From the NCBI RefSeq assembly GCF_012395815.1, contig NZ_JAAZQQ010000002.1, positions 806,001 through 870,000 on the forward strand: 64,000 bases of DNA, read 5' to 3'. Positions 27,704 through 36,529 of this stretch are shown one piece after another (position 1 is the first letter of the stretch; each line of letters starts with the position of its first letter). Position numbers and translations under genes: made by a program. The notes under the pieces are model-generated. The model was given only the letters and a program-made list of their open reading frames with translations. It ran no database searches and had not been told where the DNA came from. Origin of the DNA: Roseicyclus persicicus. GTDB taxonomy: Bacteria > Pseudomonadota > Alphaproteobacteria > Rhodobacterales > Rhodobacteraceae.

Positions 27704-28499
27704 CAGGCCCGTCGCCGCCAATGACGCCGCGCCCGAGTGGGACGCCGTCGCCTCGCGCCGCGCGGCCGAGGCGCTGATCGTCGACGTCGACGGGTTCGAG
27801 GGGCCGCTCGACCTGCTGCTGACGCTGTCGCGCACGCAGAAGGTGGACCTGCGGCGCATCTCGATCCTGCAGCTGACCGAACAGTACCTCGCCTTCATCG
27901 AGCAGGCCCGCGAGCTGCGCATCGAGCTGGCCGCCGACTACCTGGTGATGGCGGCCTGGCTCGCCTTCCTGAAATCGCGCCTGCTGCTGCCCCCCGACCC
28001 GACCGAGGAAGGCCCGACCGGCGAGGAGATGGCGGCCTATCTGGCCTTCCAGCTGGAACGCCTCGCCGCGATGCGCGACTGCGCGGCCAAGCTGATGGCG
28101 CGCGACCGGCTGTTCCAGGACCGCTTCCCGCGCGGCGCGGCGCAGGAGATCGCCACCTCGCGCCGGATCACCTACACCGCGGGCCTTCTGGACCTGATGC
28201 AGGCCTACGCCCGCATCCGCACCCGCGACGAGTTCCGCCCCTATGTCATGGACCGCGACAACGTGCTGACCATGGAGGAGGCGCTGGAACGGATGCGCGG
28301 CCTGATCGGCTATGCCGGCGACTGGACTGACCTGTCGAGCTACCTGCCCAAGGACTGGCGCGGCGACCCCAAGCGGCGGCGGTCCGCCACGGCGGCCAGC
28401 TTCGCCGCGGCGCTGGAGCTGGCCAAGGCGGGCAAGGTTCTGATCCGCCAGTCCGAGACCTTCGCGCCGATCCAGCTGCGCCGCAGGGACGACCGATGA
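27696..28499 (+). CDS. scpA: Segregation and condensation protein A
   Basis: This 267-residue kleisin subunit of the Smc-ScpAB condensin organises the chromosome. The diagnostic N-terminal stretch is 'VDGFEGPLDLLLTLSRTQKVDLRRISILQLTEQYLAFIEQ', followed by 'YLVMAAWLAFLKSRLLLPPDP'. The ATG inside the end of nagZ was chosen because it carries the short leader usual for the family. It overlaps scpB by 4 bp (ATGA). Confidence 0.94.
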   Translation: MADRPVAANDAAPEWDAVASRRAAEALIVDVDGFEGPLDLLLTLSRTQKVDLRRISILQLTEQYLAFIEQARELRIELAADYLVMAAWLAFLKSRLLLPPDPTEEGPTGEEMAAYLAFQLERLAAMRDCAAKLMARDRLFQDRFPRGAAQEIATSRRITYTAGLLDLMQAYARIRTRDEFRPYVMDRDNVLTMEEALERMRGLIGYAGDWTDLSSYLPKDWRGDPKRRRSATAASFAAALELAKAGKVLIRQSETFAPIQLRRRDDR

Positions 28500-29173
28500 C
28501 CGACGCGCCCGCCGACCCCAGGCGCGACGGCCTGTTCCGCGCGCCGCCCCTGGCCGAGCAGGAGCGCATGGTCGAGGCGATGCTGTTCGCCAGCCCCACG
28601 CCGCTGACCCTGGCCGAGATGGAGGCGCGGATGCCCCACGGTTGCGACGCCGCCGAGGCGCTGCAGCTCCTGCGCCGCCGCTACGAGGGGCGTGGGGTGC
28701 AGGTGACCCGCGTGGGCGAGGCCTGGGCCATCCGCACCGCGGCCGACCTCGGGTTTCTGATGGCGCGCGAGACGGTGGAGACGCGCAAGCTCAGCCGGGC
28801 CGCGATCGAGACGCTGGCGATCATCGCCTACCACCAGCCCGTGACCCGCGCCGAGATCGAGGAGATCCGCGGCGTCTCGGTCAGCCGGGGCACGGTGGAC
28901 CAGCTGATCGAGCTGGACTGGGTGCGCTTCGGCCGCCGCAAGATGACGCCGGGCCGGCCGGTGACCTACGTGGTGACGCAGGGCTTCCTCGATCATTTCG
29001 GGCTGGAAAGCGCCCGCGACCTGCCGGGGCTGAAGGAGCTGCGCGAGGCGGGGCTTCTCGACAGCCGCCCGCCCGAGGGGGCCGAGCCGCCCGAACCGCG
29101 CGACGGCGACACCGGCGACATGTTCGAGGACGACGCCGAGGCCTGGCCGGCCGGTGACGACGGCGAGGACTGA
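28496..29173 (+). CDS. scpB: Segregation and condensation protein B
   Basis: This 225-residue winged-helix partner of ScpA carries the family region 'LSRAAIETLAIIAYHQPVTRAEIEEIRGVSVSRGTVDQLIELDWV' around 95-140 and 'YVVTQGFLDHFGLESARDLPGL'. The C-terminal acidic tail (about 190-225) is rich in Asp, Glu and Pro. It is translationally coupled to scpA. Confidence 0.93.
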   Translation: MTDAPADPRRDGLFRAPPLAEQERMVEAMLFASPTPLTLAEMEARMPHGCDAAEALQLLRRRYEGRGVQVTRVGEAWAIRTAADLGFLMARETVETRKLSRAAIETLAIIAYHQPVTRAEIEEIRGVSVSRGTVDQLIELDWVRFGRRKMTPGRPVTYVVTQGFLDHFGLESARDLPGLKELREAGLLDSRPPEGAEPPEPRDGDTGDMFEDDAEAWPAGDDGED

Positions 29174-29282
29174 GCCGGCGCCGTTACGGGGGGCAGAATT
29201 TCGCCACAGTCGTGCTATATCTGACGCTGACGGCACGATCATCGCCCCTCGCGGTCGGCGGGGGCAGCGGAAAGGCGACAGG

Positions 29283-29477
29283 ATGGACCGGATCATCAAC
29301 ATGCTGATCAACCGCGTGCTCGGGCGGCTGATCAACCGCGGCGTCGACGCCGGGATTGAGCGCGCCACCCGCGGCTCGGGCCGCGACCTGACGCCCGAAC
29401 AGCAGGCGCAGGCCCGCCAGAGCGCGCGGACCGCCAAGCAGGCGATGCGCGTCGCCCGCCGGATCGGGCGCTTCTGA
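29283..29477 (+). CDS. Small basic hypothetical protein
   Basis: This is a 64-residue protein, 'MDRIINMLINRVLGRLINRGVDAGI' followed by a hydrophilic, Arg/Ala/Gln-rich helix ending RVARRIGRF. It has an amphipathic N-terminal helix and no recognised domain, though similar short proteins follow scpB in related genomes as far as I recall. The ribosome site is AAAGGCGACAGG. Its last codons and stop are tandemly duplicated. Confidence 0.65.
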   Translation: MDRIINMLINRVLGRLINRGVDAGIERATRGSGRDLTPEQQAQARQSARTAKQAMRVARRIGRF

Positions 29478-29507
29478 GAGACGCCCGCCGGATCGGGCGC
29501 TTCTGAG
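29453..29507 (+). repeat. 26-bp tandem duplication spanning a stop codon
   Basis: The block 29453-29478, covering the last codons and TGA of the small basic protein gene, is repeated exactly at 29482-29507 with a 3-base spacer. The first 8 bases occur a third time at about 29513-29520. It looks like a recent slippage or unequal-crossover duplication. Confidence 0.8.
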
Positions 29508-29551
29508 GGTCGCCCGCCGCTACCCGAGGTGCCCGCTTCATTCCTGAGGCA

Positions 29552-29619
29552 GCGAAAAACTCGAGTTTTTCGCACCGGAAAACTGCGGTTTTCCGGTGCG
29601 TTTTGCTGCAGCAAAACGC
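29552..29619. repeat. Three-hairpin intergenic element, copy 2
   Basis: Three hairpins occur in the same order as at 15821-15887. The first is a 22-base palindrome with arms GCGAAAAACTC/GAGTTTTTCGC (29552-29573). The second has 11-base arms CACCGGAAAAC/GTTTTCCGGTG (29573-29598). The third is the identical 22-base palindrome (29598-29619). Stem ends and loops differ between copies but remain paired. It lies between the convergent scpB/small-ORF unit and glnA. Confidence 0.85.
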
Positions 29620-29640
29620 CCCCTTCACCCTCCGACGCAA

Positions 29641-29669
29641 ACGAAAACGGGCGCCCGAAGGCGCCCGTT
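29641..29669 (-). terminator. Intrinsic terminator of glnA with UUCG tetraloop
   Basis: Ten-base arms AACGGGCGCC/GGCGCCCGTT (29646-29655 and 29660-29669) enclose CGAA, read as the stable C(UUCG)G tetraloop on the minus strand. A TTTTCGTTT tail follows. It begins 23 bp after the glnA stop. Confidence 0.85.
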
Positions 29670-29691
29670 CCCGTAATCCTGTCCGCCGCGA

Positions 29692-31098
<1,407 letters not shown>

Positions 31099-31173
31099 CG
31101 TGACCTTCCCTTGACGTAGTGGTCCTGTGGTGTTCGGTGTGCGGCCCGGCGGGGCCGCGAAAACGGGCTGCGC

Positions 31174-31581
<408 letters not shown>

Positions 31582-31655
31582 CTACGGTGGCGGCCGGTCG
31601 CGATCCCCGGGATTCCGACGGCATGTGATGAAAAAATAGGCAAAGCGCTCCGAAA

Positions 31656-33254
31656 ATGGACGAAACTGAATCCGGTGGCCGGGCAGAGCTGCTGACCGCC
31701 GCCCAGATGCGCGCGGCGGAGCGCGCGGCCATCGACGGCGGGTCCGTCACCGGGCTGCAGCTGATGGAGCGCGCGGGCGCGGGGGTGGTCGCGGCGGCGC
31801 TGGCCGAGCGCCCGGCGCTGGCCGAGGGCGCGCACCGGGCGCTGGTCCTCTGCGGGCCCGGCAACAACGGCGGCGACGGCTTCGTCATCGCGCGGCTCCT
31901 GGCGGCGCGGGGCTGGACGGTCGATGTGCACCTGATGGGCGACCCCGACCGCCTGCCGCCCGACGCGCGCGCCAATCACGACGCCTGGGCCCGGACCGGG
32001 CCAGTGCAGCCGATGGCGGCCGCCCGCGACGCGGCGCCGCCCGACCTGGTCGTCGACGCGGTGTTCGGCACCGGGATCGGGCGGCCCCTGCCGACCGGGC
32101 TGGAGCAGGTTCTGGACGCCGTCCGCGGCGCCCGTGACAGCGACCCGGGCCGGTCCCTGACCGTGGCGGTCGATGTCCCCTCGGGCCTCTGCGCCGACAG
32201 CGGCCGCCCGCTCGGCCGCCCGCTGCCCGCCGACCTGACGGTGACCTTCCACCGCGCCAAGCCCGGCCATGTCCTCGACCGCGGCCCGGCGCTGTGCGGG
32301 CGGCTGGTCATCGCCGACATCGGCCTGCCCGACGCGCCGGTCCCGGGGGCCGTGCGCTGGATCGGGCCTTGGGCCGCGCGCCGGACGGCCAAGACCGGCG
32401 GGCACAAGTACAGGCATGGCCATGCCCTGGTGGTGGCGGGTGGGTTCGGCCGCACCGGGGCCGCGCGTCTGGCGGCGCGGGCGGCGCTGCGGGTCGGGGC
32501 GGGGCTGGTGACGGTGGCCGCGCCTGCCGCCGCGATGCCGGAATGCGCGGCGCAGCTGACGGCGATCATGCTGCGGCAGGCGGACGGGTCGAACGACCTG
32601 TGCGATCTGCTCGCGGATGACCGGATCAATGCCGTCTGCCTCGGTCCGGGCCTCGCGCCGGAGGGCGCCGGGCAGACCGAGGCCCGGGCCATGGTGCTGA
32701 CCGCGCTGCAGATGCGGTCGCTGGCGAAGGGCCGCGGGATCGTCCTCGATGCCGATGCGCTGACGCTGTTTTCGTGGCCGCCCGAGAAGCGGGAGAAGCT
32801 GTTGGCCGAAATCACCGCGGCGGGCGGCTGCGTGATGACGCCCCATGACGGCGAATTCGCGCGGCTGTTCCCCGACCTGGCCAGCCGGCTGGAGGCCGAG
32901 CCAGGCGGCGGCCCGGCCTGGTCCCGCCTCGACGCCGCGCGTGCCGCCGCCGCGCGGGCGGGCTGCGTCGTGCTGCTCAAGGGGCCCGACACGGTGATCG
33001 CCGCGCCCGATGGGACCGCCGCGATCCACGCCGCCGCCTACGACCGCGCCGCGCCCTGGCTGGCGACGGCGGGGGCGGGCGACGTGCTGGCGGGCCTCAT
33101 CGCCGGGCTGATCGCGCGGGGACACGCGCCCTTCGACGCCGCCTGCGCCGCGGCCTGGCTGCATGTGGAGGCCGCGCGCACCTTTGGCCCCGGCCTGATC
33201 GCCGAGGATCTGCCAGAGGCGCTGCCGGGCGTTCTGCGGCCGCTGGGGGCCTGA
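31656..33254 (+). CDS. nnr: Bifunctional NAD(P)H-hydrate epimerase / ADP-dependent dehydratase
   Basis: This is a 532-residue metabolite-repair enzyme. The N-terminal YjeF_N epimerase (about 12-215) carries 'VLCGPGNNGGDGFVIARLL' at 65-82. The C-terminal ribokinase-like dehydratase (about 230-530) has 'KTGGHKYRHGHALVVAGGFGRTGAARLAARAALRVGAGLVTVA' and the nucleotide/catalytic loop 'ATAGAGDVLAGLIAGL' with D476. Together they restore hydrated NAD(P)H. It is divergent from glnB. The start is an ATG within an A-rich stretch. Confidence 0.94.
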   Translation: MDETESGGRAELLTAAQMRAAERAAIDGGSVTGLQLMERAGAGVVAAALAERPALAEGAHRALVLCGPGNNGGDGFVIARLLAARGWTVDVHLMGDPDRLPPDARANHDAWARTGPVQPMAAARDAAPPDLVVDAVFGTGIGRPLPTGLEQVLDAVRGARDSDPGRSLTVAVDVPSGLCADSGRPLGRPLPADLTVTFHRAKPGHVLDRGPALCGRLVIADIGLPDAPVPGAVRWIGPWAARRTAKTGGHKYRHGHALVVAGGFGRTGAARLAARAALRVGAGLVTVAAPAAAMPECAAQLTAIMLRQADGSNDLCDLLADDRINAVCLGPGLAPEGAGQTEARAMVLTALQMRSLAKGRGIVLDADALTLFSWPPEKREKLLAEITAAGGCVMTPHDGEFARLFPDLASRLEAEPGGGPAWSRLDAARAAAARAGCVVLLKGPDTVIAAPDGTAAIHAAAYDRAAPWLATAGAGDVLAGLIAGLIARGHAPFDAACAAAWLHVEAARTFGPGLIAEDLPEALPGVLRPLGA

Positions 33255-33258
33255 CGGC

Positions 33259-33750
33259 TCAGGCGGGCACCGTCAGCACATCCGCCGAGGCCAGCTCCAG
33301 ACCGTCGGCATAGAGCACCTCGGGCCGGCCGAAGCGCAGCGCGAAGCCCGTCACCTCGGCCTCCAGCTCCGCCAGCCGGATGAACTCGCCATCCACCAGC
33401 TGCCCCGCCGGCACGCAGGCCTGCGCCTGGCCGTAGAGCGCCTTGGCGCGCCAGTCGCGGATCAGCACGCGCTGCGCCGCGGGCAGCCAGACGTCGCGGT
33501 CCGGCCGGCCGCCGAGGGCGTTGCGCGTCATTTCCACGATGGGCGTGCCCGCCGGCAGCGTCACCCGGTCGATCGCCACCAGCGCCCGCGCGCCGTGGCG
33601 CGTCACCAGCCGGTCGCCGGCGTAGAGATGCTCGACCGGCAGCGCGCCGTCGAGGGTCAGCACGGTGCTGCCGGGGGCGAGGGCGACGGGGCTGGCCTGG
33701 CCCATGTCGTCCACCCGGAGCCCGGCCGCAGTCGGGATCAAGTGCATCAT
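33259..33750 (-). CDS. Small Hint-domain protein
   Basis: This 163-residue protein consists largely of one Hint domain: 'ALAPGSTVLTLDGALPVEHLYAGDRLVTRHGARALVAIDRVTL', then 'LPAAQRVLIRDWRAKALYGQAQACVPAGQLVDG'. In place of the usual first Cys the motif has Ser (GST), and the usual 'PQHRVLV' is 'AAQRVLI', so splicing-type chemistry is doubtful. The start at two tandem ATGs was chosen over a longer frame lacking a good ribosome site. It is the second Hint protein of the window, sharing the 'DWRA-LYG/LYFG' segment with the first. Confidence 0.7.
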   Translation of the reverse strand: MMHLIPTAAGLRVDDMGQASPVALAPGSTVLTLDGALPVEHLYAGDRLVTRHGARALVAIDRVTLPAGTPIVEMTRNALGGRPDRDVWLPAAQRVLIRDWRAKALYGQAQACVPAGQLVDGEFIRLAELEAEVTGFALRFGRPEVLYADGLELASADVLTVPA

Positions 33751-33794
33751 GTCGAAACCTGCTCGGTCACGGGCGCTTTGTGCGCCCTGTTGGT

Positions 33795-33803
33795 TGTGGA
33801 TAA
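33795..33803. promoter_or_regulatory. Perfect DnaA-box match
   Basis: TGTGGATAA is the exact complement of the consensus DnaA box TTATCCACA, about 45 bp upstream of the Hint gene start. Only one copy was noticed, so it is not an origin; it could tie the downstream gene to DnaA or be chance. Confidence 0.35.
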
Positions 33804-33991
33804 ACCCTAGCGCGGCCCCCCCGGCCTGCACAGGGAAATCCCGCCGGGACGGGGGGATGCGGGGGGAAGTGTTGCGCGAAAGTCGGGCGGTCATGGCCGC
33901 CAGACTGCCGGGGCCGGGTTAGCGCCGGGTAAACGGACCCCGCGTTTTCCATCTCGCCCTCGGGCCGCGGCTTTGCTAGAGCGCGCTCCAG

Positions 33992-34076
33992 GCGGGTGTG
34001 GCGGAATTGGCAGACGCACCGGATTTAGGTTCCGGCGCCGCAAGGCGTGGGGGTTCAAGTCCCTCCACCCGCACCA
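33992..34076 (+). tRNA. tRNA-Leu (anticodon TAG)
   Basis: An 85-base class II tRNA with a long variable arm. Acceptor arms GCGGGTG/CACCCGC pair fully, the anticodon stem CCGGA/TCCGG encloses the loop TTTAGGT with anticodon TAG, the T-loop is GGTTCAAGTCC-like, and the 3' CCA is encoded. It reads CUA (and probably other CUN) leucine codons. Confidence 0.97.
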
Positions 34077-34100
34077 GGCGACAGGCAGGAGGGGGCCGCG

Positions 34101-34994
34101 ATGGCGGGTGTCACGCTTCTCGATGGCGGGATCGGGCAGGAGATGGTGGCGCGCGCGGGCGACCGGCCGACGCCGCTGTGGTCCACGCGGGCCATGATGG
34201 ACCACCCGGGGCTGCTGCAGCAGATCCACGCCGATTACTTCGCCGCGGGCGCCGACATCGCCACCACCAACACCTACGCCATCCACCGCGACCGGCTGCG
34301 CCCGGACGGGCTGGAGGAGGCCTTCGCGCCGCTGATGGCCGCCGCGCTCGGCGAGGCGTCGGCGGCCCGCGCCGCCCACGGCCGCGGCCGCATCGCCGGG
34401 TCGATCGGCCCGCTGCGGGCGAGCTACCGGCCCGACCTGCACCCGCCCCACGCCGAGGCGGTGCCGCTCTATGCCGAGGTCGCCCGGCTCCTCGCGCCGC
34501 GGGTCGACCTGATCCTGGTCGAGACGGTCGCCTCCGTGGCCCATGCCCGCGCCGCGCTCGAGGGGGCGGTGGCGGCGGGCAGGCCGGTGTGGCTGGCCGT
34601 CACGCTCGATGACGAGGACGGCACGCGCCTGCGCTCGGGCGAGTCGCTGGCCGAGGTGCTTCCGGTGGTGACGGAGGGCGGCGCCGCGGCGGTCCTGGCC
34701 AATTGCTCGGCGCCCGAGGCCATGCCGGCGGGGCTCGACATCCTGGCGCGGGCGGGGCTGCCCTTCGGCGCCTACGCCAACGGCTTCGCCCGGATCACCA
34801 AGGCGTTCCTGCAGGACCGCCCGACCGTCGACGCCCTGTCGCCCCGCCGCGACCTCGGGCCCGTGGCCTACGCCGACCACGCCATGGGCTGGGTCGGGCA
34901 GGGCGCCACGATCCTCGGCGGCTGCTGCGAGACCGGCCCGGCCCACATCGCCGAGATCGCCCGCCGCCTGCGGGAGGCCGGCCTGCACGATTGA
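34101..34994 (+). CDS. Homocysteine S-methyltransferase family protein
   Basis: This 297-residue zinc enzyme of the BHMT/MmuM fold would move a methyl group from S-methylmethionine or a betaine to homocysteine. The N-terminal 'VTLLDGGIGQEMVAR' and the three zinc ligands C202 (LANCSAPEAM) and C275-C276 (ILGGCCETGPAHI) are all present. The start, with GGAGGG upstream, is only 24 bp after the tRNA-Leu gene, so there is no room for a riboswitch. The methyl donor cannot be told. Confidence 0.9.
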   Translation: MAGVTLLDGGIGQEMVARAGDRPTPLWSTRAMMDHPGLLQQIHADYFAAGADIATTNTYAIHRDRLRPDGLEEAFAPLMAAALGEASAARAAHGRGRIAGSIGPLRASYRPDLHPPHAEAVPLYAEVARLLAPRVDLILVETVASVAHARAALEGAVAAGRPVWLAVTLDDEDGTRLRSGESLAEVLPVVTEGGAAAVLANCSAPEAMPAGLDILARAGLPFGAYANGFARITKAFLQDRPTVDALSPRRDLGPVAYADHAMGWVGQGATILGGCCETGPAHIAEIARRLREAGLHD

Positions 34995-35038
34995 GGATTT
35001 CGATTGATCCTTGCGCGTTCGATTGCATACTGCCGCGC

Positions 35039-35920
35039 ATGATCAACAAGCTCGAAATGTTCATCGCGGTGGCCAAGGAGGGGCATTTCGGCCGTGCCGC
35101 CGAAAGTCTCGGGATCACCCAGCCGACGCTCTCGACCGGCATCAAGCAGCTGGAGGAACAGCTGGGCGTGCAGCTGATCTTCCGCGGGTCGCGCTACGGC
35201 GGTCTGACGCCCGAGGGGCAGCGCGCGCTGGTCTGGGCGCGGCGGCTGGTGTCGGACAGCCGCACCTTCCGCGAGGAGATGCGCGTCAGCCGCCACGGGC
35301 TGTCGGGCCACCTGCGGCTGGCGGTGATCCCCACCGCGCTGACCTGGGCCGCGAAGCTGTCGGCGCGCTTCGCCGCGCGGCACCCCAAGGTGCGCTTCAC
35401 CATCCTGTCGCGGACCTCGGCCGAGATCCTTAAGATGCTGGAGAATCTGGAGGTCGACGCCGGGCTGTCCTACCTCGACAACGAACCCCTGGGCCGCGTC
35501 ACCACCGCGCCGCTCTACACCGAGCGCTACACGCTGGTCTGCCACGCCGACAACCCGCTGGCGCTGGAGACCGAGGTCACGTGGGCCGACCTGGCCGGCG
35601 AGCGGCTGTGCCTGCTGACCCCCGACATGCAGAACCGGCGCATCATCAACCAGTGCTTCATGGAGGCCGACGTGACGCCCGATGCGCTGGTCGAGTCGAA
35701 TTCCACCGTCGTGCTGGCCGCCCATGTCGAGGAGGGCGGCTGGGTCACCGTGTTGCCCGCTGAAATGGCACGGTTTCTGGCGTCCGGGAAACGCTTTGCC
35801 ATCGTGCCCATCGCGGGCGGCCACGTCGAGCACAAGGTCGGGCTCGTCGCGCCCTACCGCGAGCCCCATACGCCCGTGCTCGAGGCGCTCCTCGCGGAAG
35901 CCGCGGACCTCGCCGCCTGA
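35039..35920 (+). CDS. fdsR: LysR-type regulator of the formate dehydrogenase operon (FdsR-like)
   Basis: This 293-residue regulator has an N-terminal HTH at 1-60 ('MFIAVAKEGHFGRAAESLGITQPTLSTGIKQLEEQLGVQLIFRG') and a two-lobed effector domain after about residue 90. It lies directly upstream of fdsGBACD in the same direction; in Cupriavidus a LysR gene, fdsR, holds this place. Control of the operon, probably by formate, is inferred from this conserved order. The 132-bp gap downstream holds inverted repeats that could be its site. Confidence 0.85.
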   Translation: MINKLEMFIAVAKEGHFGRAAESLGITQPTLSTGIKQLEEQLGVQLIFRGSRYGGLTPEGQRALVWARRLVSDSRTFREEMRVSRHGLSGHLRLAVIPTALTWAAKLSARFAARHPKVRFTILSRTSAEILKMLENLEVDAGLSYLDNEPLGRVTTAPLYTERYTLVCHADNPLALETEVTWADLAGERLCLLTPDMQNRRIINQCFMEADVTPDALVESNSTVVLAAHVEEGGWVTVLPAEMARFLASGKRFAIVPIAGGHVEHKVGLVAPYREPHTPVLEALLAEAADLAA

Positions 35921-35976
35921 CCCCGGCGGTGTCGGTTTCGGCGCGCAGAGGGTCGGCGGTGTTTCATTGAAAATTC

Positions 35977-36014
35977 CGATCGATTGACGGAACAGCGATA
36001 TTGATGGTCGATCG
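35977..36014 (+). promoter_or_regulatory. Inverted repeat upstream of fdsG, candidate LysR site
   Basis: CGATCGA (35977-35983) and TCGATCG (36008-36014) form an inverted repeat 38 bp across. It ends 39 bp before the fdsG start. A second small palindrome, TTTCATTGAAA, lies at 35962-35972. The A+T-rich gap is where a LysR protein would bind to control fds. Confidence 0.4.
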
Positions 36015-36052
36015 AAAACGCGCAAGCTGCGGCCAGAGTTCCGGAGCCTGCC

Positions 36053-36529
36053 ATGACGACCACTGCCCGCCTGCCCGACGCCGACCGGGTCGCCGAGATC
36101 GCCCGCATCGTGGCCGATCACCTGCATCTCGAGGGGCCGCTGCTGCCGATCCTGCACGCGCTGCAGGCGCGCTTCGGCCATGTCCCCGCCGCGGCGCAGG
36201 CGCCGATCTGCGAGGCGTTGAACATCACCCGGGCCGAGCTGCATGGGGTCATCAGTTTCTACCATGATTTCAGGGAGAAACCGGCCGGCGTTCACGTGGT
36301 CAGGATCTGCCGCGCCGAAGCCTGCCAGGCGGTCGGCGCCGGCGCGCTGTCCGAGGCGGTGCTGGCGCGGCTCGGCCTCGACTGGGGCGGCACCACGCGC
36401 GACGGGCGCGTGACGGTGGAGCCGGTCTATTGCCTCGGCCTCTGCGCCTGCGGGCCGGCGGCGATGGTCGATGGCCAGCCGCGCGGCCGCGTGCGGGCGG
36501 ACGCGCTGCTGGCGGAGGTGGGCGCATGA
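36053..36529 (+). CDS. fdsG: NAD-dependent formate dehydrogenase gamma subunit
   Basis: This 158-residue thioredoxin-like [2Fe-2S] subunit is related to NuoE. The four cluster cysteines are C86 and C91 (ICRAEACQAVGA) and C127 and C131 (VYCLGLCACGP). It helps pass electrons from the molybdenum subunit to the FMN site that reduces NAD. Its stop overlaps the fdsB start (ATGA). It is the first gene of the cytoplasmic, oxygen-tolerant FdsABG-type enzyme. Confidence 0.95.
   Translation: MTTTARLPDADRVAEIARIVADHLHLEGPLLPILHALQARFGHVPAAAQAPICEALNITRAELHGVISFYHDFREKPAGVHVVRICRAEACQAVGAGALSEAVLARLGLDWGGTTRDGRVTVEPVYCLGLCACGPAAMVDGQPRGRVRADALLAEVGA

Noticed and set aside
25706-27922. A 738-codon minus-strand frame
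   Set aside because: It is a shadow of the SPOR gene and nagZ, without a start region or domains.
34077-34100. A SAM or cobalamin riboswitch before the homocysteine methyltransferase gene
   Set aside because: Only 24 bases separate the tRNA-Leu 3' end from the start codon, too short for a riboswitch.
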